Origin: Anastrepha obliqua
Taxonomy: Eukaryota; Arthropoda; Insecta; Diptera; Tephritidae
Length of the DNA: 64,000 bases
Direction: 5' to 3'
NCBI RefSeq assembly: GCF_027943255.1
Contig: NC_072892.1
Location: 163,310,792-163,374,791 of the forward strand
In this document: piece after piece, positions 23,100-33,492 of the stretch
Layout: each line of letters opens with the position of its first letter
Numbering within the stretch: the first letter of the stretch is position 1
The notes under the pieces: model-generated
Seen by the model: only the letters and a program-made list of their open reading frames with translations
Told to the model about the DNA's origin: nothing
Databases searched by the model: none
Translations under genes and position numbers: made by a program

Positions 23100-23960
23100 A
23101 CCAACCGAATTACGCGTAAAACGTCTCTATCTGGCTTTATCGAATTGAGATGAATCTTTCTAAAAAGAACTTTGGCCCGAACGCCTTGTAAGTGTCGCAT
23201 CTAAATGACTCCTCGCAGTGTCCATGCAGCCAATAACTAATGAAATTATATTTTTGGCTAACCAGATGGAGCTAGAGGCAGAGACCAATAGATGATATCG
23301 ATGAGCTTTTATGGCGGAGCGCAGAGAGGAGCTTAATACCGTAGCGCTTATGGATTTGCAATGCAACATTGCAATAACGAACGAAGAAGACATCTACGAT
23401 AATATTGATATTCTAAACAATCTGGTACAGGCAGGCTAATCACCTATCCTATCAGAAATCAAATAGATTAACGAAACCAACGCAAGACAAAAGTCTTGTC
23501 GAGGCCCTATGCTCCCGAAAGGAGTGAACAAGGAAAAAAGAAAGAAACAAATCGGGCGCCTTTTCAATGAAAATGGAAGTTGTCGAAAGGCAAACCTTCA
23601 GATCTCCTGCCGCAAAATTTTAATTGAAAAATGCAGAGAAAAAGCTATAGCAAGCGCCTAAAAAAGGGGAAGAAGCAATACAAAATGTTTGTAACAAATT
23701 TATCTCGTCATGAAGCACAAAGATATTATTTATGGAGAGCAAAAAAAATATTTAAGCCCCCTGAAATGCGACTCAACAACAACCTTTCCTTTATCTCCCA
23801 TTGTAGCATAGGGCTTCAATAAAGCATTTCCACCTGATACTATTTTTGGCGAGCAATTTTAGTGCTACCACGGTTTCCCTCATTCATCGACTTCTTTTGG
23901 TAGTGATCTTCTCCAATATCCAGCACTCCTTGAAAATACACCGGAGATGATTTCTTTAGA
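23100..23960 (+). mobile_element. Possible LINE fragment between endonuclease and RT
   Basis: Weak plus-strand matches include NEEDIYDNIDILNNLVQAG and NLSRHEAQRYYLWRAKKIFK, which resemble the linker between endonuclease and RT in Jockey/I-type LINEs (usual form YSLWKATK). No catalytic motif is visible. The first 60 bp may be the 3' end of the preceding LINE. Confidence 0.35.
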
Positions 23961-24026
23961 AAACTGTTATTTTTTTCCGGTCGGTTACAAGACAGGTCTC
24001 ATATCCGGCATATCTCGCAGCAGTAC

Positions 24027-24255
24027 TCAGATGGCATTTGATTTAAGTAGCCTCATTTTTTTTAAGTGTATTTGTAATGAGTTCCAGATTTGGAGCAGGT
24101 GAGCATTTATGTTATTTATTCTGGTCAGGATACCCTTTTCCACACTATTCTCAGCAAATATTACACTTCCTAGGTAGGATAAATCTATGTATTGCTCAAT
24201 TTCTTTGCCATGAAGCATAAAATTGTTGTTCCGGGCGCTCCGAAATCGATGGCAA
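24027..24255 (-). mobile_element. RTE-type LINE fragment
   Basis: A minus-strand frame reads NNNFMLHGKEIEQYIDLSY, then LGSVIFAENSVEKGILTRIN and LLQIWNSLQIHLKKMRLL. This is the YLGS...GGxxxDIxxRIxKAR...IWxSxxIS..TKLRL region downstream of the RT core in RTE elements (compare 41290-41470 and 62960-63010). Confidence 0.55.
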
Positions 24256-24412
24256 AACTTTAAATGCGATTTTCTCAAAACTATGTTTTTTGAACTGGTG
24301 ATTACTGTTACTTAAAAACCGATTTTTTTGGAAAATAAACCAATTGACTAGCAAACAAAAAGTTATTGAAAGTTATGATTTCTTCGGACTCCTGACTACC
24401 CCTAACCCCTTA
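24256..24412 (-). repeat. Partial copy of the GGGGTTAGGGG repeat
   Basis: Reverse complement of this stretch matches the repeat at 13663-17468: TTAGGGGTAGTCAG end at 24412, CTAGTCAATTGG block, and AGTTCAAAAAACATAGTTTT matching 17199-17218. TTAA follows its outer end. Confidence 0.5.
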
Positions 24413-24414
24413 AC

Positions 24415-24612
24415 CGACTCGGAGCAGCGAATGGTTTCTTTTTATGAAGAGCATTTTGATGGCAGAAATACACTCGAAGGATTGCCATTGCCTGCAGAGG
24501 GGCGACCGCTGTTAGAAAAACCTTTTTTCCTTTCCTTTCGAACCTACGTTCTCTCTGAATTCCGAATAGTAGTCACGCACCAAAACATTCAACTATGGTG
24601 GCGGCCAACCAA
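24415..24612 (-). repeat. tRNA-derived SINE, minus strand, 3'-truncated
   Basis: The reverse complement reads TTGGTGCGTGACTACTATTC, GAACGTAGGTTCGAAAGG (box B-like), GGTCGCCCCTCTGCAGGCAA, GAGTGTATTTCTGCCATC and ends at CTCCGAGTCGG. It is the same family as 59306, with the last ~90 bp and tail missing. Confidence 0.65.
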
Positions 24613-25010
24613 ATCCCTTTACTCTACGATGAATGGATTCGCAACTATGCAATTTTAAAAACTGATCTGTATGGGAGGTGCCACGTCCCATTTAAAAAAA
24701 ACCGTCTACTTTCAGGCGTTATTAAGGCATTGGTATTTTATACATCTCTGCGAAACCATAATACTCGACCATGAATGGTATCGAAACTATACAATAAGCA
24801 ATCGATCAACAAATATATTATGTGTATATATATGCTACACCTCTTTAACCAATGCCGCCCACTTTTCTTATCTCTTAAGGTTATTAATATTTTATGTTCT
24901 TGTACTAAATTTCAGTATTCAGGCACGAATGCTTGCGAAAATATGTAATAAAAAATTGGTTTGTATGGGAGGTGCCACACCCACTTATTTTAAATAAATT
25001 TTACTATGCC
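24613..25010. repeat. Imperfect duplicated segment
   Basis: GATGAATGGATTCGCAACTA (about 24630) recurs as CATGAATGGTATCGAAACTA (about 24770). TGTATGGGAGGTGCCAC occurs at 24667 and again at about 24960. The pairs keep the same order, as expected from a diverged duplication with an insertion in the second copy. Nature of the unit unknown. Confidence 0.45.
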
Positions 25011-27188
25011 TATATCCTGCCAGCAATTGCAAGCAATAAGTTGACGAAGTTTCATTACAAACCAATAGCTGGTTTGGCAGCTATTAAATTACAAACATAC
25101 AAACCAATACCCATTTTTATATAAATAAAATTTGCAAGTAAGTATGGTGGCATAAATAAACTGTGAGGGTAATTAAATTTATAGTAGTTCACTAGCGGCG
25201 CTTAAAGAAAGTGAGTTAAAGGTTCATCTGCTTCAAATTTGAGCCCAAGTAGAGATACAATGGGCGTCTTGCCAGCCTTAACTCTCCTGCATGCCTGATA
25301 TATGTGCATATGTGCTTTACATATATATACTTACATACATATACATACATATGAATACATACAGTATGCAGACATTACTTATAAAAAATTCGTTTGCTAT
25401 TGATTTTTCTGTTGTGTCTATTCGACTGTGACTGCTCATTTTTTGGGCGCTTTCTTAGCAATTCACTTGCCGCAATGCTGATTTTTTTTTTGTTTTTTTT
25501 TTTTTTGGAGATGTCTTTCTTTTCAAACAACTGTTGTTTTTTGTAGCTATGTGGGTGGGTAAGTAGTAGCGGCAAATGACTAATGTCTACTATAAATTTA
25601 TGTGTGCACTACAAATACATACAAATATGTAGAAGTATGTATGTATGTATATGTAGGTATGTACTTTTCTATGTACTTTTGTCTGTTTACAGTTATGCGC
25701 AAAATATAGAAAACAATTTCCGTTGCTACTGTAGTGACTGAAGCCAACTTAACATAATATGTGTATGTGTATGTATGTATGTATGTACTTTCGGTAATTA
25801 TTAGAAGAAGAAGAAGAGGATATGTAAATATTTGCAAAAGTTATTAAAATTTGCATATATGTACATATAAATATAGCTTTTCCCATAGTCTTCAGCTAGA
25901 ACATAGGGCCTGATTGTGCATATACACATACATACATACATACATACACATATAAATATTTGAACATCTTCAGTAATAAGTAGCAACACTAAATTATATT
26001 AAACTTTACGCAAAAATAATGGATTTCTTTTTTCTCAAACGAATATCGCAGAGATTTTTAATCGAAATGACTTAACGTTGCATATATAAATATGTATTGT
26101 ACATATGTATGTATGTTTGTACACTTAACTATTTATGTATTATTATTATTATTATTATTTACAGTATTCACTTACCCAAATTTGATTTGATGGCAGTTAT
26201 TGATGACTGTTTTTTGTTTTCTACAAAAGATTTTCCGTTGCCTGTTTTCTTGTTATCCAGCAAAAGCTACTCACTACGTTGCTCTACTTTATATATTTTT
26301 ACGAAGGTTAGCTTGATTTCAGGAAAAACAAAAAATTACTTGCAAATTCTATCCGTTACGCTACGATAAAAGCCGCTCAACTTAATTAAGTGTAATCACT
26401 TTTTTTACGACTCGCTTACTTTTTCTTTTATTAGATAATTAACTTTTTTCGCAAAAAACTTGGCTTGTTTTTTATTTTTTCTTCTCTACTCGAAATGGGT
26501 TACTGTTGTATAATTCTCATGGCATGCGCTGCTAATTTGTGTTACCAATCTGTCACTATAATTGGCTAATAGCGTGCATGCAAAATGCTTCAACGTTTCA
26601 AGCGAACACACAATTACAACCAACACCCCGAAATGTACAACACTAACTGAATTCACTATCTTATAGGTAGGCTAACCGAATAACTCCATGTTCGACACAC
26701 ATCTGAGTGGCTCAAAATAATGTAAATAAACAACGAAGTGTTTCTTGCTTGTGTGTAGAGTAGCACTCAGCCAACATTTCACTCACTTCACTGGCGAAAG
26801 CTGCTCATGCGTTTTGCACAATTCGTTTTTTACTCCCCTCCTTCAGTTCTGATAATTACAAAACAACAACACAAACTATAATTACAGCATTTACGTCTTA
26901 CCGTCACAATGCAAAAGCAACGAAATTTGTGCAAAGGTTTGCCGAAAAATTAGCAGCATATGAGGTAATACTCGTAGTGACACAAAAAGTAAATGTAGCC
27001 GCTGATTCATTGCCATTGTCAGCAGTCGGAAAGTTGAAAGCAGTGAAAAGACAATAAATAAGCAACAGTAAAATTAAAATTAATACAAGTATGTAGGAAT
27101 TGTTAGTGTATGACTCGTTAGTTAAGCATTAAATGAAGAGCACGCGTTTACAGTCAATCGAAGCAAATCATATGGAATTTGAGAAAGC
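25011..27188. other. Unique-looking DNA with TATG/CATA microsatellites
   Basis: Runs of TATG/CATA units occur at about 25315-25365, 25625-25665, 25760-25790, 25920-25950 and 26090-26115. There is a TAT/TTA run near 26140-26160 and a T-run near 25480-25506. No transposon or convincing exon was found in this 2.2 kb, the longest element-poor stretch of the window. Confidence 0.5.
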
Positions 27189-27685
27189 TTTTCTCTACTA
27201 CTCACCAACACTTAATTCACTGTGCTTGCTAAAGCAAGAGAGAGCACCAAAAGCAAAACAGTGAGCATCCAGCTATGCGCAGCGCATCGTATCCTGTAGC
27301 AACAACTGTCGAGTGCCCTCACACAAACGCTTGCGAAGTGACACTCGCAACAGTTTGGCAGTTGTGATCATAAAAATGAACTGTGCCTGTGTTTATCAAC
27401 CAATGAGTGTCATTTTACTTGTTATGTTTTCTCTACTACTCACCAACACTCAATTCACACTGCTTGCTAACGCAAGAGAGAGCATCAAAAGCAAAACAGT
27501 GAGCATCCAGCTATGCGCAGCGCATCGTATCCTGTAGCATCAACTGTCAAGTGCACTCACACTCACACAAACGCTTACGAAGTGACACTCGCAACAGTTT
27601 GGCCGTGTTTTTGCCTACAGTTGTGATCATAAAAACTAACTGTGCCTTTGATTATCAACGAATGAGTGTAATTTTACTTGTTATG
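27189..27685 (+). repeat. Two-copy tandem duplication, ~240 bp unit
   Basis: Copy 1 (27189-27426) and copy 2 (27427-27685) both start TTTTCTCTACTACTCACCAA and share GTGAGCATCCAGCTATGCG, CAGCGCATCGTATCCTGTAG and ACACTCGCAACAGTTTGG, ending in TTACTTGTTATG. Copy 2 is 21 bp longer, mainly from extra CACTCACA units and an insertion of about 18 bp after TTTGGC. Copies differ by scattered substitutions. No transposon ends flank them. Confidence 0.85.
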
Positions 27686-27730
27686 TTGTTGTCCTATCGA
27701 ATGTGTCAATGAGTATTAGCAGGCGATATA

Positions 27731-28632
27731 CAGGGTTTGATTGAAAAGTAATGAGCCTTATTTTTTTTTTTAAGCAATTTTATTAAATCTTTTGGCTTAT
27801 ACAACTAATATTCTTCAAAATAGGACCCTTGAACGCCAATACACCGCTGGTAGCGGTCCTTCCACAGCAGGAAACATTTTTGAAACTCATCCGCCGAAAT
27901 CGCGTTCAATTCAGCTGTCACAGTTTTTTGGATCGCCTCGATGAAGTCGAAACGCCTCCCCTTCAGGTTTCTTTTCAGGCGCGGGAACAAGAAGAAGTCC
28001 GGAGGGGACAGGTCTGGGCTGTAGGGACTTTTGGGCTTTTGTTCATCAGTCAAAACCTTTGGAGCCAATTTGGCGCACACTTTGCGCATTTCAAGTTTTC
28101 CGGTCAGGATTTCCCGCACATTGTAATAAGTTAAATTTAACTCTTCACTGATCTCACGTAGGGCTAGCACGATGGTCAATGCTCAAAAATTCACGAACCC
28201 GGTTCACATCTTCATCTTTTTGCGTCGTCGAAGGCCTTTCAGTTCGCTGTTCGTCTTCGACGTCCTCCCGGCCTTCCTTGAACGACTTGTGCCACCGTTT
28301 TACCTGGGCACTGGACAGAGATTGGTCCCCGTAAGCCTCCTTGAGTAGCCCAATGGTCTCGGTACTCGTTTTGTTTAGCTTTACGCAAAATTTTATCGAG
28401 TAACGTTGCTCCAACGATCGCTGCATCTTCGCCACTGCAAAATCCTAACACACTTTAAAAACAGCTTTCACGCACGGAGCGATTTTGACTGCACCGCTGT
28501 TGCCAGCGAACTGGGAACGGTTTCTGGTGGAAGGGGAGGGTCCAACGATCATTTTCCCCTACCAGCCGATTCGGTTGATCGCTTGGCAGGCGCTCCGCGC
28601 GGGAAGGCTCATTGCATTTCAACCAAACCCTG
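27731..28632 (-). mobile_element. mariner (DD34D), deletion derivative
   Basis: TA flanks both ends (27729-27730, 28633-28634). The ends are CAGGGTTTGATTGAAAAGTA and, from the right, CAGGGTTTGGTTGAAATGCA. The minus strand starts MAKMQRSLEQRYSIKF (28435) and shows the HTH region (SSAQVKRWHKSFKEGREDVE, DVNRVREFL). After KVLTDEQKP it jumps straight to SPYSPDLSPPDFFLFPRLK. The whole central part with the first two catalytic Asp residues is deleted. The C-terminus ends GVQGSYFEEY. Confidence 0.88.
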
Positions 28633-28634
28633 TA

Positions 28635-29104
28635 TTTGCAGAATTTCTAATGCAGAGAGAGTATTTTTTTTATTTACCCACTGCTACCAATAAGGTTTTT
28701 TTTTTACTGGAAAAGTTAAGTTATTCGACAGTTAATTTTCTGGCAAAAGATTATTAAGCACTATCGATACATAAATTAATAAAGAAATTAAGTAATGTGG
28801 GAAGTAATTTCGGAAGATACACGGAAGGTAATTTATATATTATATGCATTTAAGTGAAGAGACTTTTGGTTTAAATCAATTTCCTCAGATCCGCTCTGAT
28901 TAAGTAGTCTGACATTTTTAAAATGTTTTCCTTGAAAGTAGTCTTTTGGTATTTCCGCTGGGAGCTGGTTATTGTACCTTGTTTTCCTGAGATTCATAAA
29001 ATGCGTGGAGTCGCCCAAAAGTTGTTTGATTGTTAATGTTGACAGGGTGCACAGTACGGGCAAGGAGGTGCGAGTGTGTAACGATTGGTATATACCTACA
29101 GTTC
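28635..29104. other. Unassigned; weak LINE-like frame on minus
   Basis: A minus-strand frame (29063-28833) with TRYNNQLPAEIPKDYFQGKH loosely recalls a LINE C-terminus, but I cannot place it in a family. Confidence 0.2.
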
Positions 29105-29850
29105 ATACTTGACTTTTTTTTTAATTTCAAACCTTTATTAACAAAAAATGGTTACAAATTTAATCTTCAAAAATAGCCATGTGTCGCTAGCGATATTTTT
29201 CCCATCTCTCAGGCAATTTGTGGAGGCCGCGCCAAAAAAATTGACCGTCTTTGGTCGCAAACCAATCATCGAGCCATTCTTTGGCTTCTTCGTGAGAATT
29301 GAAGCGCTGCTCAGAAAGTGCGTGGCCCATCGTTGCAAACAAATGATAATCGAAAGGCGCCAAAGGCGCATGCACCAGCGGTTCCCAATCGTACGTCTCC
29401 ACCAATTCCCGGGTCGCTCTGGTTCGATGTGGCGGTGCATTGTCATCAAGAAAAATTACTTTGTGACGCCGATCGGCATATTCTGGGCGTTTTCGGTGTA
29501 TAGCGCTGTTCAAATCGGCCAATTGTCGTTGGTAGTCAATTGCTTCACCTGGTTTTAATAGCTCGTACCAAATCATACCATGCTGATCCCAGAAAACACA
29601 CAGCATTGCCTTGCGGCCGTAACGATTTGGTTAGGCCGTTGTTTTTGGCTTGTGGCCGGGCGGTCATACGATCGTTTACGCTTGGGATTGGAGAAATACA
29701 CCCATTTTTCATCACCCGTAAGATTCGATACAAAAAATACTTCCTTTTGAACCGGGAGAGCAGCATTTCACAAGTGGTTTCACGATGTCCGCAAATCGTA
29801 GTTTGAAGGCACAAAATTCGACATTTTTAAGAGCGACAAAAATGCATTGT
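29105..29850 (-). mobile_element. mariner transposase remnant, N-terminus deleted
   Basis: From the right, a short N-terminal scrap joins ETTCEMLLSRFKRKYF. In a second frame TGDEKWVYFS appears (first Asp), followed by MLCVFWDQHGMIWYELLKPG, VIFLDDNAPPHRTRA (second Asp), APFDYHLFATMGHALSE (third Asp), FFWRGLHKLPERW. All three Asp codons survive, but at least two frameshifts and the loss of the DNA-binding domain make it inactive. End boundaries are approximate; no clean inverted repeats seen. Confidence 0.8.
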
Positions 29851-30185
29851 TGTATGAAACGTAACAAACAATGAACTGAATATTGTAGACAGATGACAGA
29901 CGAACAAAACAAGACATTTGGGAAGGTTTAAAAATACTCCTAGCGACATCTATGGACTAATAGCTGAAAGTCTCATTTCATAGGTAAGTCCAATGCGAAG
30001 TCGGACGAAGGCAGTGCTGTCCTTGATACGTCATAAGGCTGGCGAGTTGGGCTTAGTGCCTGTTGTTCCGCACAACTTCTATCTACATAAAAAAATTCAC
30101 GTTACTCAGTTGAGTTAATATCATGAAAGTCTTTAAAAAGAAATGGCATCTAGAGGTCAATAGTGACTAATTCCTGTTTTATGGC
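29851..30185. other. Unassigned sequence
   Basis: Part near 29850-29960 may be mariner flank. No coding signal. Confidence 0.3.
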
Positions 30186-30510
30186 ATCATAAATTATTAA
30201 AACTTATTATGAAAATGGCCGATCTTCAAGAAGAATATATCGCCAAATTCGTGATTTTTTTGGTAGAAATAATTGCAATTGTCATTGCGTCGACAATTCA
30301 AAGGTTGGTGAAAAAATGTCAAAAAACTGGTTCTGTCGAGTGTAAAAAATTGACTAGCAAACAAACTGGAGTGGACGTTCCTTTGAGAATATTGCTGTTG
30401 TAGCGCCAAGTTTTGCTGAACCATCTTCCAGATCGATATCTCGACGTTCTCACCAATTAAGCATTCATGAATCGACTGTTTGGCGAATTTTACCTGTAGA
30501 GGGAAATTAT
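30186..30510 (+). mobile_element. DD41D transposase N-terminal fragment
   Basis: Plus-strand frames give IIKTYYENGRSSRRIYRQIR, then TIQRLVKKCQKTGSVE and, after a shift, NIAVVAPSFAEPSSRSIS and HQLSIHESTVWRIL. This is the paired-HTH DNA-binding region of DD41D elements in this window. The catalytic domain and both ends are absent. Confidence 0.6.
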
Positions 30511-31028
30511 GTAATTTTTCGCATATAATTGTTAAGAATTGAAAAAAAATAGTGAAAGCAGAAATAGTCTAAATTTTTACATGTTTTATTTTAAAATAGC
30601 ATTTTGGCGTATCTTGAGTAGGACCCCTCGTATACATATGTACAATATGTATAGTTGTCAACTTGGTGCCTTAAGCGCAAGATTTAGTGATTTTTGAAAA
30701 TTAAAATGACAAAAAATATTATTTAGTGCCTAGTGCCCTTTTAACCCTCCGTTGGGCACCCAGGTCTTGCCAGACCTTTTCCGACTTTGGACGCGAATTT
30801 AACTTATTTCTATTATAACCTTTTAAAAAGGAGCCTCGAGCAGAAAAAAAGGATTTAAAAAGTTACACCTTCAGTTGAGCATCTCGGATCTGCATGGGCA
30901 ACTATGTATTTACAAGCATTTGTAGTTTTAAGTATCGCACGAATATATTTTTATATAAAAAATAGTCGCTGAAAATATTTTGGTTTGTGAAAAAAGGAAG
31001 TTTTTGTTTTGTTCTTTATTTTGACTCA
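30511..31028. other. Unassigned sequence
   Basis: No coding or repeat signature recognised. Confidence 0.35.
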
Positions 31029-31040
31029 TTTCGAAGAAGG

Positions 31041-32161
31041 GTTAGGTTAGGTTAGGTTATGGTGGTAGTCGGTCTGCACGACCAACTCACTTAGACCTTA
31101 CAGGTCCGTTGTGATACCACTGTGCTACACGGGAACCTCATTTATCTTCCTTCGTGGAACCATTTCGTGGCTCTTATGAAGCGTAGTATTGATGCCAACC
31201 CCACGCCAGACAGTTCTGCAAGAGAATTAAAAAAGTATTTACCTAGACAACCTGCTCTGATTTTAGCTAGGGCTGGACAATTGCAAAGGAAGTGCTCAAC
31301 TGTTTCTTCCTCTTCCTCATCTCTGCAACTTCTGCAATATTCATGGGAGAAAACTCCTAGTCTCAAGGAATGCCTGCCAAATAGCCAGTGACCGGTTAAA
31401 CAAGCCACGACCTTCGAGATATTGTCTCTTGAGAGACTAAGCAATTCCTTTGTTCTTTTCTTGTTTATTTGCGGCCATAGTAGCCTAGCTGTTAGACAAG
31501 TATCTTCATTTCTCCATGACCTATTGGCCTCTTGGATAAAGTGGTTTTTTATTATTAGTTTACTCATGGCCATGGGTATTCCAATGGTACTTTTATCACT
31601 CAGCAGTTGGAGAGCGGTACCCTTTCTGGCTAGCTCATCTGCTTTACAGTTTCCCTCAATATCTCTAACCCAAATAAGGCTGACCTTGAATACGTCACTA
31701 ATATCATTTAGAGCTGCCCGGCATTCCTGTGCAACCTTTGATCTTAGTAAAGCCGCATTCATTGATTTGATGGCCACCTGGCTATCCGAGAATATATTTA
31801 TAATCGTTTTTGTTACGGCGTGCGTATTTAGGTATGTAGCCACCTCTTTTATAGCTAGTACCGCTGCCTGATAGACGCTGCAGTAGTCTGGTAGTCGAAC
31901 GGATAGTTCCAGTCCTGATTCCTTCGAGAAAACTCCGTAGCCAACCTTATCGTCTAGCTTGGAGCCATCTGTATAAAAGTTTAATTCCCCCCTTCTCCAT
32001 GGTGTTGTTGTATGCCACTCCCTTCTTGACGGTATACTCGTCTTGAAGAGCCTTTCAAAGGTGAGTCTAGGGATAGAGTAGTCTATTTCTTGTTTATGAC
32101 TATTCAGAGAGTGCAAAATGGAAGCGTGGCCAAAGCACCGGTCTTTCCATAGCGCCATACT
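31041..32161 (-). mobile_element. 5'-truncated LINE with 12-bp target duplication
   Basis: TTTCGAAGAAGG occurs on both sides (31029-31040 and 32162-32173), defining the insertion. On the minus strand the element ends in a TAACC-repeat tail (31041-31058 reads GTTAGGTTAGGTTAGGTT on plus). A 3' UTR of about 80 bp precedes the tail. Only the C-terminal part of ORF2 is present, the usual outcome of incomplete reverse transcription. A clear target duplication and an open frame indicate a fairly young copy. Confidence 0.88.
31142..32158 (-). pseudogene. LINE ORF2 C-terminus: RNase H and cysteine domain
   Basis: A 338-residue open frame shows FYTDGSKLDDKVGYGV near residue 61 (first Asp), VYQAAVLAIKEV, INIFSDSQVAIKSM, VSLIWVRDIEGNCKADELA and the zinc-like tail CRSCRDEEEEETVEHFLCNC. 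The RNase H Glu is Ala (QAAVLAI instead of QAEVLAI). The WVPGH signature is shortened to WVRD, so the conserved His is gone. The nuclease is probably dead although the frame is uninterrupted. The frame begins at the truncation point; there is no authentic start. Confidence 0.8.
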
Positions 32162-32439
32162 TTTCGAAGAAGGTTGGAGAAAAAAAGTTGCAATGAAATT
32201 TATAATAAAATATTAAATGATACTTATTTATGGCTTCGGTGGAAGGCAAGCGAAAGATGTATAAGAGATTTTGGAGTGCTGTTGATGTACTGGCTGAACA
32301 TAAGAATCTATGTACAAATTTAAATGCACGAAAATGCAACCATGAATGACAAAAAACTTAGGATTTTGTGCTCGCATTAAAAGTGCTTATACGCAGATAA
32401 GTTATTTCTCTTTCCGTTCTACAATAATTATTTGCACAT

Positions 32440-32899
32440 TAGGGCGGGTCGATTTAAAAATCGCTCATTGCTCTGTGAAAATCGTATTCTAGGGATCAAA
32501 ATAAGAAGCTTTGCCGAAGGAACCATACCTATAAAACGAATTCTGATGTCCCTCAATTTGGGTCGAACGATAAATCCCACTTTGACCCATTTAGAGTGCT
32601 CCAATCGAGTCCAAATGTATAACCGACCTCCACTAACTTTAGACGGCCGATCCACCCATGCCAGTGGCACACCCCCTGGAACTCCTCTGGGAGGTTCCCC
32701 ATACAATCATTTCAAAATATCACCATTTTTGGCCTTTACATGAGAAAAGAAACTAAAAAGTTCGACCCAAATTGGGGGACATCAGAATTCGTTTTAGAGG
32801 TATGGTTCCTTCGGCAAAGTTTCTTATTTTGATCCCTAGAATATGATTTTCACAGAGCAATGGGCGATTTTTTGCCTCCCCACAAATCGACCCGGCCTA
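32440..32899. mobile_element. hAT-like MITE with long inverted repeats
   Basis: An 8-bp duplication TTGCACAT flanks the element (32432-32439, 32900-32907). Ends are TAGGGCGGGTCGATTT and, from the right, TAGGCCGGGTCGATTT. After a small interruption the inverted repeats continue for over 100 bp (GCTCTGTGAAAATCNTATTC, TTTGCCGAAGGAACCATACC, CGAATTCTGATGTCCC). The centre is about 180 bp without a protein. An 8-bp duplication with TAGGG-type ends fits hAT elements; superfamily is inferred. Confidence 0.8.
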
Positions 32900-32908
32900 T
32901 TGCACATA

Positions 32909-33490
32909 CAGTAGTTTCTGTTTTTATGCGGTTTTGAAACAGTGCGGTTTTTTTTTTTTAAATTAAAAAATGCATGTCGACCTATCGGGAATTGTACATA
33001 TAAACAAGATTCTAAACCAGCTAAGCAAAAACTCATCACAGATTACAGCAAAAATGCTAACCCTACAAGTATGGAACCGCCTGCATCACCATCCAGATCA
33101 GACGTGTACATTTCCTCAAGTGACGGAAGTGATTTTACGCAAAATCCTAACCGAATGCGCAACATGCGGGTATGGTCTGATTCTATTTGTGACGATGTAA
33201 ATTTGTTTTTCGATTCTGACGTTTCTTAAAAAAAGATATAGTTTTCAAAAATACAATTTTTTGTTTACGCGATTTTATTTAATTATTTCAGATTTATGCG
33301 GTCTATGGAACGTATCTATAGTTATAATATGGGACTAGTACCCTTTTTTATGCGATTTTATTACATTAATTCAGATTTATGCGGTTCTTAGCACTTTTGA
33401 AACGTATCTATAGTTTTACTATAGAACTGGTAGCTTTTTTTATGCTGTTTCTTGCGGAACGTATATACCGCATAAAAACAGAATCTACTG
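32909..33490 (+). mobile_element. pogo/Tigger-like non-autonomous element, copy 2
   Basis: TA flanks both ends (32907-32908, 33491-33492). Ends are CAGTAGTTTCTGTTTTTATG and, from the right, CAGTAGATTCTGTTTTTATG. It is inverted relative to copies 1 and 3. The plus strand carries the best-preserved coding tail: KNACRPIGNCTYKQDSKPAK, QKLITDY, then an acidic end DVYISSSDGSDF and CDDVNLFFDSDVS with stop. Two ~95-bp subterminal units (each with GATTTATGCGGT and ACGTATCTATAGTT) lie near the right end. Its left TA overlaps the target duplication of the adjoining MITE. Confidence 0.72.
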
Positions 33491-33492
33491 TA

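Noticed and set aside
25300..26160. CRISPR-like or regulatory repeat array
   Set aside because: The repeats are simple TATG/CATA microsatellites without unique spacers of constant length.
27313..27537. 74-codon frame with a hydrophobic stretch, possible secreted peptide
   Set aside because: It spans the junction of the tandem duplication and is not conserved between the two copies.
31041..31058. Interstitial telomere repeat
   Set aside because: The repeat is the 3' tail of a minus-strand LINE bounded by a target duplication.
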